NCBI GenBank assembly: GCA_963742715.1
Contig: CAVUMR010000001.1
Location: 496,001 to 560,000, forward strand
DNA length: 64,000 bases
Direction of reading: 5' to 3'
Origin: CAVUMR01 sp963742715
GTDB taxonomy: Bacteria; Actinomycetota; Actinomycetes; Mycobacteriales; Micromonosporaceae
How positions within the stretch are numbered: position 1 is the stretch's first letter; every line of letters begins with the position of its first letter. Positions 7,827 to 15,736 of this stretch are shown one piece after another. Made by a program: the position numbers and the translations under genes. The notes beneath the pieces are model-generated. The model saw only the letters and a program-made list of their open reading frames with translations. It did not search any database and had not been told where the DNA came from.

Positions 7827-10352
7827 CTACGGAACCACGCGCAGGCGGCGTACCCCACCCGAACCGGACGGGGTCAATTCGGTCCGCGCGGCGAACCAGG
7901 TCTCGAGTCGCTCGGACGGTAGCGGGCGGGAGAAGAAGAAGCCCTGGCCCACGTCACAGCCCATTTCCTCGAGCTGGCTCAAGGTCAACTCGCTCTCCAC
8001 GCCTTCGGCCACGACCTCCAGCCCGAAGTGCCGGGACAGGTCCACCACCGCTCGTACGATCGCGTAGTCGCCGGGGTCGGTGGCCATCCCCTGCACAAAC
8101 GTCCGGTCGACCTTCACCTCGTGCACCGGCAGCCGGCGCAGGTACGACAGGGACGAGTAGCCGGTGCCGAAGTCGTCCACGGACAGCCGGATACCGATGT
8201 CGTGCAGCCGCCGCAGGGTCGGCAACGGGCGGTCGGTCTCGCCCACCATGCCGTCCTCGGTGATCTCCAGGGTCAGCCGGCCGGGCGATACGCCGTACTC
8301 GTCGAGCAGCGCGGACACCCGGGCCGGGAACTCCGGATCCATCAACGTACGCGGGGACAGGTTGACTGCCACGCCCAGCGGCCGGCCCTCGTCCGACCAC
8401 TGCCGGCAGTGCCGCAGGCCCTCGCGCAGCACCACCTCGGTCAGGCGCCCCAGTTGACCGGTGTGCTCGGCGACCGTGACGAAGTCCTCCGGCGCGACCG
8501 AGCCGTGCGCCGGGTGCTCCCAGCGCGCCAGGCACTCCACGCCCACCAGCTCGCGTCGCGAGATGGCGATCTTCGGCTGGAAGTACACCTCGATCTCGCC
8601 GGTGTCGAGCGCCCGCCGGAGGTCGCCGGCGAGGCCAAGCCGACGGACGCTGTGCGACTCCAGGCCGAGGTTGAAGATCTGGATCCCGCTGTTGATGGAC
8701 TTGGCCGCGTACGTCGCGACGTCGGCCCGCTGGAGCAGCGTCTCCGGCTCGGTGCCGTGGTCGGGGTGCAGTGCGATACCGACCGCGGCGTTCACGTCCA
8801 GGGTGAGCGTGCCGAGCGAGAACGGCTCCTGCAGCGCCGCCCGCATCTCGCCGGCCAGCGCGACCGCGGCCTCCCCGTTGGCGATGCGCAGCGAGACGCC
8901 GAACTCGTCGCTGCCGATCCGGGACACCAGCGCGCTGGCCGGAGCGTGCAGGGCCAGCCGGCGGCCGACCTCGATCAGCAGCTTGTCGCCGGCTCCGTGG
9001 CCGAGCGAGTCGTTGACGTCGCGCAGGCCGTCCACGTCGAAGATGAGTACCGCGACCGCCTCGCCCGGTGCCCGCACCCGGACCGCCTCTTCCAGCGCGG
9101 AGCTCAGCCGGCGGCGGTTGGGCAGCTTGGTGAGCTGGTCGTGGTACGCGTCGAAGCGGAGCCGGTCGACCAGGCGGGAGTTCTCCACCGCCACCGCACC
9201 GTGCGCCGCCAGCGTTTCCAGCAGCCGGATGTCCTCGATGCCGAACCGCAGCCGGTCACCGAGCCGGTTGGCCACCTCGAGGCAGCCGACCACGGCGGTA
9301 CCCGAGCGCAGCGGTACGACTATCGCGTCCTTGCCGCCCGCGGTCCGAAGTTCGGCGCGCAGGTTTTCCGGACCCATCCTCGGGCCCACCGCGACCGTGA
9401 CGCCCTCCTTGACCGCGTGGTTGCGTAACACGGCCGGCGTGGACGGCCGGTCGAGCAGGCCGGTGTCGTCCATCCGCGCGGTCAGCAGCACCTCGGGGTG
9501 CCGGCCGAGCGCGGGCAGCCAGAGCGTGGCGGACTCGGCGGACAGCAGCTCCCGGGTACGGGTGAGCAGCACGTCGACGAGGGTTCCCTCGCGCCGTGCC
9601 TCGCCCAGCTCGTGGGTCAGGTCGTACAGCTCGGTCAGGCTCTTGTGCTGGTGCAGGAAGCGCGCGTACGCCCGGTAGCTCAGCACGAACACGACGCCGA
9701 GACCGATCAGCAGGATGACGCCCCAGGTGGTACTCCGGAGAATCAACAGGATCAGCAGGCCGGCGGTCGCGTTGATGAGGCTGACGACGAATGCCGAGAT
9801 CCCGTTCCGGAGTAGTTGCCCGGGCGCCGGTCGGCCCTGTACCAGGGTGATGGCGCCCGCAACGGCCACCGTGCCGGTGAGGTTCATCGCCACTACCGCG
9901 AGCAGCACCACGAACCAGGTGCGCAGGCTGTCGACCGGATGCTCGTCTATCTCGGTGAACACAAGAATGGCGACCGCTGCCGAGGCACTCGTCGAGGCAA
10001 GGTTGAACAGCAGCTTGGTCAGGCCCGGCCGGCGGTAGCCCTGGACGAGGGCCGCTGCAAGCAGCCGCACGATGAGAATGCCCAGGGGCGGCAGATAGAA
10101 CAGAGCGAGCAACAGCGGAATCTCGCCCATGGATACGACCAGCGATTGCCGCCTGACCTCGAGGTGCAGGACGGTGGCATCGGCGGCCAGGAACAGCGCA
10201 AAGAAGCAGAGCGTCTGCGGCCAGCTGTGCAGGAAGGTGGGTTCCGCGCGCCCGGTGTGGTAGGCGATCCCGAGCGCTAGGAGCGTCAGCGCGAGGGTGA
10301 TGCCCCACACAAAGTCTTGTGCACGGACCGCTCGCCTACCCGACTCAGCCAC
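7827..10352 (-). CDS. membrane GGDEF/EAL c-di-GMP protein with GAF domain
   Basis: 841 residues. The N-terminal 230 residues form about eight membrane helices, then comes a GAF-like domain (about 240-390), a GGDEF domain and an EAL domain. The GGDEF signature near residue 480 reads RIGSDEFGV (G-S-D-E-F), so cyclase activity is uncertain. The EAL signature near residue 607 reads VECLARWEH (E-C-L), with the key Glu kept. NLSPRTL, LEITEDG and DDFGTGYSSLSYL near 729 are intact, so phosphodiesterase activity is plausible. The GTG start (VAESGRRA) is preceded by GACGAGGCGG. A 41-residue gene lies 105 bp upstream on the same strand. Confidence 0.92.
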   Translation of the reverse strand: MAESGRRAVRAQDFVWGITLALTLLALGIAYHTGRAEPTFLHSWPQTLCFFALFLAADATVLHLEVRRQSLVVSMGEIPLLLALFYLPPLGILIVRLLAAALVQGYRRPGLTKLLFNLASTSASAAVAILVFTEIDEHPVDSLRTWFVVLLAVVAMNLTGTVAVAGAITLVQGRPAPGQLLRNGISAFVVSLINATAGLLILLILRSTTWGVILLIGLGVVFVLSYRAYARFLHQHKSLTELYDLTHELGEARREGTLVDVLLTRTRELLSAESATLWLPALGRHPEVLLTARMDDTGLLDRPSTPAVLRNHAVKEGVTVAVGPRMGPENLRAELRTAGGKDAIVVPLRSGTAVVGCLEVANRLGDRLRFGIEDIRLLETLAAHGAVAVENSRLVDRLRFDAYHDQLTKLPNRRRLSSALEEAVRVRAPGEAVAVLIFDVDGLRDVNDSLGHGAGDKLLIEVGRRLALHAPASALVSRIGSDEFGVSLRIANGEAAVALAGEMRAALQEPFSLGTLTLDVNAAVGIALHPDHGTEPETLLQRADVATYAAKSINSGIQIFNLGLESHSVRRLGLAGDLRRALDTGEIEVYFQPKIAISRRELVGVECLARWEHPAHGSVAPEDFVTVAEHTGQLGRLTEVVLREGLRHCRQWSDEGRPLGVAVNLSPRTLMDPEFPARVSALLDEYGVSPGRLTLEITEDGMVGETDRPLPTLRRLHDIGIRLSVDDFGTGYSSLSYLRRLPVHEVKVDRTFVQGMATDPGDYAIVRAVVDLSRHFGLEVVAEGVESELTLSQLEEMGCDVGQGFFFSRPLPSERLETWFAARTELTPSGSGGVRRLRVVP

Positions 10353-10457
10353 CCGCCTCGTCCCCGGCTAAATAGTTATGAACATGGGCAAGCCGCCGTC
10401 CCAGAGTCGCCGCGGATGCGCGACGAGCCTAGTCGGCGGCCCGTGGGTTGGCGCGCG

Positions 10458-10583
10458 TCAGCGAAGGAAGAGACCCGCGCCCCAAGTGGTCTCGTCGGTC
10501 GACGCCGGTCCCACCACGGAGGCAACGATGAGGGCAAGCACGGCGAGCGTCAGAGCCAGGCGGATCAGGTGATGTTTACGCAT
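10458..10583 (-). CDS. small secreted or membrane peptide, 41 residues
   Basis: A short frame reading MRKHHLIRLALTLAVLALIV, then ASVVGPASTDETTWGAGLFLR and a stop. The ATG has AGGAG 7 bases upstream, which is strong evidence of translation. The peptide has a basic start and a hydrophobic stretch like a signal peptide, leaving a tail of about 20 residues (TDETTWGAG). It precedes the GGDEF/EAL gene in the same direction, so it may be a leader or partner. I do not recognise a family. The opposite-strand frame over the same bases is Arg/Ser-rich and less likely. Confidence 0.6.
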   Translation of the reverse strand: MRKHHLIRLALTLAVLALIVASVVGPASTDETTWGAGLFLR

Positions 10584-10980
10584 CTAATGCTCCTGTCGAG
10601 GACGCGGCGCAGACCATGCCGTTGCGCACGGCAGGATTCGATTAGCACGATCGTGCCACAGACTGGCGAAGGCAGAAACCCCATGCGGCGTGTCTCGACT
10701 TCACGGCAGGGTCGGTACGCACCAGACAGTCTGCTTTTGCCCGAAAAGTCTGGCGGCCTTCTGACTGATCGTGGCCGGATTGAAACCATACGGCCGATGG
10801 TGACCACCACACGGCGGACTCATCCAGCAACGGAACGTACCGATCGATGCGTGATCGACACTATCACCTACTGTGTTGAAAACATGACAGGTTCGCGACA
10901 GGGTCGCAGGGATTAACTGTTGTCTACAGATCGTCGGGATAACCGCTTCTGCCGCATAGTAGTCATTCGATAGCAGTTAG
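10584..10980. other. intergenic region, lower GC
   Basis: 397 bases, visibly less GC-rich than its surroundings. It must hold the promoter of the small peptide/GGDEF-EAL unit (minus). I looked for a GEMM-type c-di-GMP riboswitch on the minus strand and did not find its conserved core. Nothing else was recognised. Confidence 0.5.
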
Positions 10981-11358
10981 CTATAAGCCGACGTCGCGCG
11001 CTAGTGGTACCCATTCACTCGCGCCTTTGAGTCGAGCCACCAGAACGACTCCCGCCGCGAACAGGCCCAGGACGACGGCCCCGACGGCACACGCCAGCAG
11101 CGTCCGCGCGACCCGATGGCGGTCACCGCCGGACCGCCGAGCACCGTTCCGATCGGCCCGGCGAGCACGAAGACCGCGCCGTTCGCGGCCAGTACCCGGG
11201 GCAGGTTCGCGGTACTGGTGCTGCGCTGGAACAGCGCCATCGAGGTCGACATGTACGGCGCCCAGCTGAGCCCGGCCAACGCGAACGAGACGAGCGACAC
11301 AGCCACCGGCGCGCCTAGCCCGAACGGCAGCATCGCGAGGCCGAAGGCCACGACGCGG
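10981..11358 (-). pseudogene. MFS transporter remnant, frameshifted
   Basis: The last quarter of a major facilitator protein. One frame reads VVAFGLAMLPFGLGAPVAVS and on through LAGLSWAPYMSTSMALFQRS to AVFVLAGPIGTVLGGPAVTA. Near 11110-11118 the sense shifts to another frame: VARTLLACAVGAVVLGLFAA, then GVVLVARLKG and a stop. No N-terminal three quarters are present; the next upstream gene is a complete FAD oxidoreductase. So this is a 5'-truncated, frameshifted relic. Confidence 0.75.
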
Positions 11359-11519
11359 CTCGGACAACAAGGATCGCTGCCAGCGGAATCCGCTCCGCGC
11401 CGAACGGGGTCCGGCACCGCCCCTCGCCGGGCCAGCCCACCGCTCGACACCTCGTCACCTGCCGCTGGTCAGCCTCCACCGGTCAGTCCCGGCCCAACCG
11501 CCGCCGGAGAGGCCGCTGG

Positions 11520-12917
11520 TCACCCCAGCGGGATGTTCCGATTCGACCGGAACACGTTGCCGGGGTCGTACCGGCGCTTGACCTGCACCAGGCGCTGGTA
11601 GTTGGCCCCGTACGAGGCGCGGACCCGGGCGTCCGGCTCGTCGTCGGTCTGGAAGTTCACGTACGTACGACCGGTGCCGAACGGACGTACAGTGTCGCCG
11701 GCAGCCCGAACCCACTCGCGGAACCGCTCCCCCTCGGGCTCGTCCGGCCCCCACATGCCCTTGACTCCCACGACGTACCGGGCATCCCGGTTGCCGACCG
11801 CGCCGTGGTCCTCGGCCCGCTCGTTCAGGGCTCCGCCGAGGTGCAGTACGGCGAGATCGGCCATCGGTACCGGGCAGTCGGCGAACAACCCGCGCAACGT
11901 GTCGAGCAGCCCGTCGTCCAGGTCGGAGAGGTACTCGGTGCGCCAGTAGTAGTGCAGTCCCTCCGGCTCGGTGTCGTCCAGGTACGACTGGACGGCGGTG
12001 TACGGCAGGTCGCCGAGCAGGTCGAACACCGGATCCCCGAGCTCGCGGATCGGAGCGAGCGCGGCCGCGGCACCGGTCGGGTCGCCGGTGTAGCAGACCG
12101 CCATCGCACAGAGCTTGCGACCGTGCCACGACTCCGGCACGAACGGTTCCGGCGGCGCGGGCATCAGCATCAGCCACGCCGCGAGGTCACGGGGGGCCTC
12201 GGAGGTGAGCCGCCGGTACGCCCGCATGATCTCCTCGGCCCGCTCGAACGGCCACGCGATCAATCCGCCGTACACCATCGGGCCGATCTCATGCAGCCGG
12301 AAGGTGAACCGGGTGACCACCCCGAGATTGGCACCTGCCCCGCGTACCCCCCAGAAAAGCTCCGGGTGCTCGTCGGCGCTGGCCCGGCGGACGATCCCAT
12401 CGGCGGTGATGATCTCGACCTCGATCAGGTTGTCGACCGTCCAACCGAACCGCCGGGTCAGGTAGCCGAGCCCGCCGCCGAGCGTCAGCCCGGCCACTCC
12501 CACCCGGGAGATGAAGCCGAGCGGCGCGGCCAGCCCGTACTCCTGCGTCGCCTGGTCCACATCGGACAGTCGGCAGCCGGCGGCGACGGTGGCGGTGCGC
12601 GCCTGCGGGTCGACCCGGACGCCGCGCAGCCCGGACAGGTCGACGGTCACACCGCCGTCGGCGAGCGCGGTACCGGCGATGTTGTGGCCGCCCCCGCGCA
12701 CCGAGACCGGCAGACCACGGCTCGCCGCGAACCGCACCGCGGCCGGTATGTCGATGACCGCGGTGGCCGCGGTGGACGGGCGCACGATCAGCGCCGGTCG
12801 CCTGGTCACCATCCCGTTCCAGAGCCGGGTCGCGTCGGCGTAGCCGGGATCGGCCGGCGAGATCACCTCGCCGCTGAGCCGGTGCCGCTCCGCGTCGCGG
12901 ATCAGGTGGGCGGTCAC
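11520..12917 (-). CDS. FAD-linked oxidoreductase (berberine-bridge type)
   Basis: 465 residues with an FAD_binding_4 domain and a C-terminal BBE tail. The motif PVSVRGGGHNIAG holds the His that usually carries covalent FAD. VGVAGLTLGGGLGYLTRRFG lacks the second FAD-linking Cys of two-bond enzymes, so single attachment is expected. The C terminus has the usual NYQRLVQVKRRYDPGNVFR. The GTG start overlaps the stop of the upstream hydrolase-fold gene as GTGA, so the two are translationally coupled. Such enzymes oxidise sugars or secondary metabolites; the substrate here is unknown. Confidence 0.9.
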   Translation of the reverse strand: MTAHLIRDAERHRLSGEVISPADPGYADATRLWNGMVTRRPALIVRPSTAATAVIDIPAAVRFAASRGLPVSVRGGGHNIAGTALADGGVTVDLSGLRGVRVDPQARTATVAAGCRLSDVDQATQEYGLAAPLGFISRVGVAGLTLGGGLGYLTRRFGWTVDNLIEVEIITADGIVRRASADEHPELFWGVRGAGANLGVVTRFTFRLHEIGPMVYGGLIAWPFERAEEIMRAYRRLTSEAPRDLAAWLMLMPAPPEPFVPESWHGRKLCAMAVCYTGDPTGAAAALAPIRELGDPVFDLLGDLPYTAVQSYLDDTEPEGLHYYWRTEYLSDLDDGLLDTLRGLFADCPVPMADLAVLHLGGALNERAEDHGAVGNRDARYVVGVKGMWGPDEPEGERFREWVRAAGDTVRPFGTGRTYVNFQTDDEPDARVRASYGANYQRLVQVKRRYDPGNVFRSNRNIPLG

Positions 12918-13765
12918 AGCGCGAGCGCCTTCACGAACGCGTGCGGGTCTTCCAGGGCGGGTTCGTTGCCGACCCCGTCGATGATCCGCAGCGGCCAGCG
13001 ATAGCGGCCGGCCGCGGCCTGGCCGACCGAGATGGGCACGATCGAGTCGAGCCGGCCCCACACGAGCGTCGTCGGCACGTCGATCCGGTCCAGGACCTCC
13101 GGTGCGATCGCCGGCAGCACGAACCGCTCCATCAGCGCCTGCTGGGAGGCGGCGAGCTCGGCATCGGCGGCCAGCTCGAGGTTGTACGCGCGCATCGCTT
13201 CCCACCGCTCCCCCAGCCGCGAGCGCAGGTCGTCGAGGTCGCTGACGCAGTGCCGCCACAGGTTGTCGTGGCTGTCCCCGCTCGGTGCGGTGGCGAAGCC
13301 CATCAACGCGGCGCCGAACGCCGGCGTGGGCTCGAACGCCGCCAGTCCGAACGGGACCACCAGGACCAGTTCGCGCAACGGGCGGTGTGCCTCCGCCGCG
13401 AACCGGGCCGCGATCGCGCCGCCGAGCAGCTGACCCACCAGTACCGGCGGCTCCGGACAGGTCTGCTCGATCAGCTCGTCCAACCAGGTGAGCACCCGGT
13501 CGGTGTCGAGGCTCCGGCCGACCGCCCCGCCCACCGGAGAGGCACCCTGGCCGGCCAGGTCCGGCGCGATGACCCGGTGGGTCGCGGCCAGCTCGGGAAT
13601 GACGGACAGCCAGGAGGCGCCGTACGCCCCGGGGCCGTGCAGGAGCACGACCGGCGGACCGGAGCCGGCCTCCAGGACAGTGGTGGACACGCCGGCCAGC
13701 TCGAGCCGCCGCTCGGTCACCGGAGCGTCAGCAAGCAGCTTTTCGCGTTGCGTTGTCGTCTGCAT
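12914..13765 (-). CDS. alpha/beta-hydrolase-fold protein without catalytic Ser/His
   Basis: 283 residues with the classic fold: VVLLHGPGAYGASW (oxyanion loop), VIAPDLAGQGAS, a nucleophile elbow and TTLVWGRLDSIVPI (acid region). The elbow reads VLVGQLLGGAIA, so the G-x-S-x-G Ser is Leu. The His position reads GVGNEPALEDP, with Asn where GxGHxP is normal. Two of three triad residues are thus missing, which suggests a non-hydrolytic role (lyase, binding or chaperone-like) or loss of function. Coupled by a 4-bp overlap to the FAD oxidoreductase. Three 10-base repeats lie upstream. Confidence 0.85.
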   Translation of the reverse strand: MQTTTQREKLLADAPVTERRLELAGVSTTVLEAGSGPPVVLLHGPGAYGASWLSVIPELAATHRVIAPDLAGQGASPVGGAVGRSLDTDRVLTWLDELIEQTCPEPPVLVGQLLGGAIAARFAAEAHRPLRELVLVVPFGLAAFEPTPAFGAALMGFATAPSGDSHDNLWRHCVSDLDDLRSRLGERWEAMRAYNLELAADAELAASQQALMERFVLPAIAPEVLDRIDVPTTLVWGRLDSIVPISVGQAAAGRYRWPLRIIDGVGNEPALEDPHAFVKALAL

Positions 13766-13846
13766 GCCCAGGACGCTATGGATCGGGCCGGGTCGGGCGC
13801 GTCGGCAGAACCATGCGACCGCGCGGCTCCGGCCTACCTATTTATA

Positions 13847-13895
13847 TGTAGGCGGGTGTTCCAGGTTCTCTGTAGGCGGGCTCTCTGTAGGCGGG
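13847..13895. repeat. three direct repeats TGTAGGCGGG, possible regulator sites
   Basis: TGTAGGCGGG occurs exactly at 13847-13856, 13871-13880 and 13886-13895 (CCCGCCTACA on the coding strand of the genes to the left). The spacings are 24 and 15 bases. They lie between the LuxR-type regulator end and the start of the hydrolase/oxidoreductase pair. A CCTAC/GTAGG dyad at 13833-13852 with an AT-rich centre overlaps the first copy and may include a -10 region. Binding of the neighbouring regulator is inference. Confidence 0.5.
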
Positions 13896-13987
13896 TGCTT
13901 TCCAGGTGGGCGGCGGCCGCCGCCGGCGCGTTCCAGGCACCGGCCGCTTCCGAGGCCGGCTCGCTTCCGGGTGCCGGGCCGTGCCGG

Positions 13988-15694
13988 TCAGACGAGCTTG
14001 TGCTCGTAGGCGAAGGCGGTGGCCGCGGAACGGGACCGCAGGTCCAGCTTGGTCAGGATGTTGCTGACGTGCCGGGCGACGGTCTTCTCGCTCAGCACCA
14101 GGTCGGCCGCGATCTCCCGGTTGCTCCGCCCGGTCGCCACCAGCCGCAGCACGTGGAGCTCGCGTGCGGTCAGGCCGCCCGCGCGTCCCTGGCCGGACGG
14201 GCGACCGACCAGCGCCGCGGTGCGAGCCAGGTCGGGAGCGGCGCCGAGCCGGGTGAACACCTCGGTCGCGGTGTCGAACTCCAGCCGGGCCGCGTCCTCG
14301 TCACCCAACGCCCGGCAGGCCTGGCCGATCAGCACCCGGCACCGGGCCGCCTCGTACACCGCCCCCAGATCGCGCCAGAGGTACCAGGCCCGACGCAGCT
14401 CGGTCAGGCCGCCGGCACTGTCGCCGTCGGCGACGCGTACCGCCCCGGTCCACACCGCGGCCATCGCGTCGAGCATCGGGGCGTCGGCAGCCCCCGCCAT
14501 CCCGGTCAGCTCCGCCGCGGCCCCCATCGCCGCCGGCAGGTCGTCGTCGGCCAGCAGGATCTCCGCGGCCGCCGCGAGCAGCGGCGGCCGCATCGCCTGC
14601 TCGGTCGTCTCGGCCAGTGCCCGGCGGATCGCGGCCGCCGCCGCGTCGAGCTCGTTCTGCGCCAACCGCAGCAGCGCCAGGCCGGGCTGCGGTTGCCGGC
14701 CCCACCGGCTGGCCCGCCGGTACGCCTCCTCCGCGTCGACCTGCTCGCCGCGCAACCGGTGCAGCTCCGCGATGAGGTACTCGGCGGCGCCGACGGCCGG
14801 GTGACCCGGCGGGGCGGACAGCACCACGTGCGCCCGCGCGGCGGCGCCGTCGGCATCGCGCCACTCGCCGCGCAGCAGCATGATCTCGGCACGGTGTACG
14901 AGGCACTGGCCCCGGTACGGGACGAGATCCGGTTGCGTCTCGCACCACCGGGTCAGCGCGGCGGTCCACTCCAGGGACCGGCGCAGGTCGTACACCTCCT
15001 GGCAGCCCTCGATCACCGTGCAGTACAGATCGCCCGCCAGTACCGGCGTGACCTCGTCACCGAGCACCGTGACCATGACCTCGTCGAGGAGCGCGACTCC
15101 CTCGGCGGTACGACCCTCCCGGATCAACGCGCGGCCGGCGACGCAGCGCGCGTACACCATCAGGTCCTGGTCTCCGCATTTCTCGCCCAGCTCGGCGGCT
15201 TCGAGCGCCATCGCCAGCCCGCCGGCGGCGTCGCCGGACAGGATCCGCCGGATCGCGTCCGGTATGACGAGGTAGCCGTGCTCGGCGGACCGCGGCGGTG
15301 GCGGGCCCAACTCCCGGCGGGCCCTGGCCAGCCAGCCCGCGGCCCGCGCCGCGTCGTCGGCGTCGCGCAGGATGAACGCGAGCCAGAAACCGCACCGGGC
15401 CGCCCGCGCGCCCGCTCCCCGCTGGGCGAACTCCCGGAACGCCCGTGCCCAGGCGTCGGCGCTGTCGTCCACCCGCCCGATCAGGAAGCTCGCCCGGGCC
15501 AGTCGCTCGAGATCGTCCGGCTCCAGCGCGGTCGCCCGGTCGGCGGCGGTCAGGCGGGAATGCGCCTCGGACCAGGCCCGCCGGTCGAAGGCGGCACGGC
15601 CGCGGTCAAGGTCCGCGCCGGTCGGTGTCTCCGCATCGGGTACGACGTCCCCAACGGCCCCCCGCCCAGCGGGACGCTCGCTGCGCTCGGTCAC
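13988..15694 (-). CDS. LuxR-family transcriptional regulator with helical-repeat N terminus
   Basis: 568 residues. The last 65 form a LuxR/GerE helix-turn-helix (LTARELHVLRLVATGRSNRE; VLSEKTVARHVSNILTKLDL). The rest is Ala/Arg-rich tetratricopeptide-like helical repeat (for example RASFLIGRVDDSADAWARAF). There is no Walker-A ATPase domain as in MalT/LAL regulators. The start begins MTERSERPAGR, a sequence common at actinomycete gene starts, so the true start could be a little further in. It lies upstream of, and in line with, the hydrolase/oxidoreductase pair, which it may control. Confidence 0.85.
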   Translation of the reverse strand: MTERSERPAGRGAVGDVVPDAETPTGADLDRGRAAFDRRAWSEAHSRLTAADRATALEPDDLERLARASFLIGRVDDSADAWARAFREFAQRGAGARAARCGFWLAFILRDADDAARAAGWLARARRELGPPPPRSAEHGYLVIPDAIRRILSGDAAGGLAMALEAAELGEKCGDQDLMVYARCVAGRALIREGRTAEGVALLDEVMVTVLGDEVTPVLAGDLYCTVIEGCQEVYDLRRSLEWTAALTRWCETQPDLVPYRGQCLVHRAEIMLLRGEWRDADGAAARAHVVLSAPPGHPAVGAAEYLIAELHRLRGEQVDAEEAYRRASRWGRQPQPGLALLRLAQNELDAAAAAIRRALAETTEQAMRPPLLAAAAEILLADDDLPAAMGAAAELTGMAGAADAPMLDAMAAVWTGAVRVADGDSAGGLTELRRAWYLWRDLGAVYEAARCRVLIGQACRALGDEDAARLEFDTATEVFTRLGAAPDLARTAALVGRPSGQGRAGGLTARELHVLRLVATGRSNREIAADLVLSEKTVARHVSNILTKLDLRSRSAATAFAYEHKLV

Positions 15695-15736
15695 GGGTCA
15701 AACCGTACCGTCGCCGGTGAGCGCCTCCGGCCGGTA

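Noticed and set aside
10378..10572. 64-codon plus-strand frame opposite the small peptide gene
   Set aside because: Arg/Ser-rich and without a ribosome site, while the minus-strand 41-codon frame has a strong one.
10584..10980. Possible c-di-GMP riboswitch ahead of the GGDEF/EAL unit
   Set aside because: The region is suggestive by position and lower GC, but the conserved GEMM core could not be found on the minus strand.
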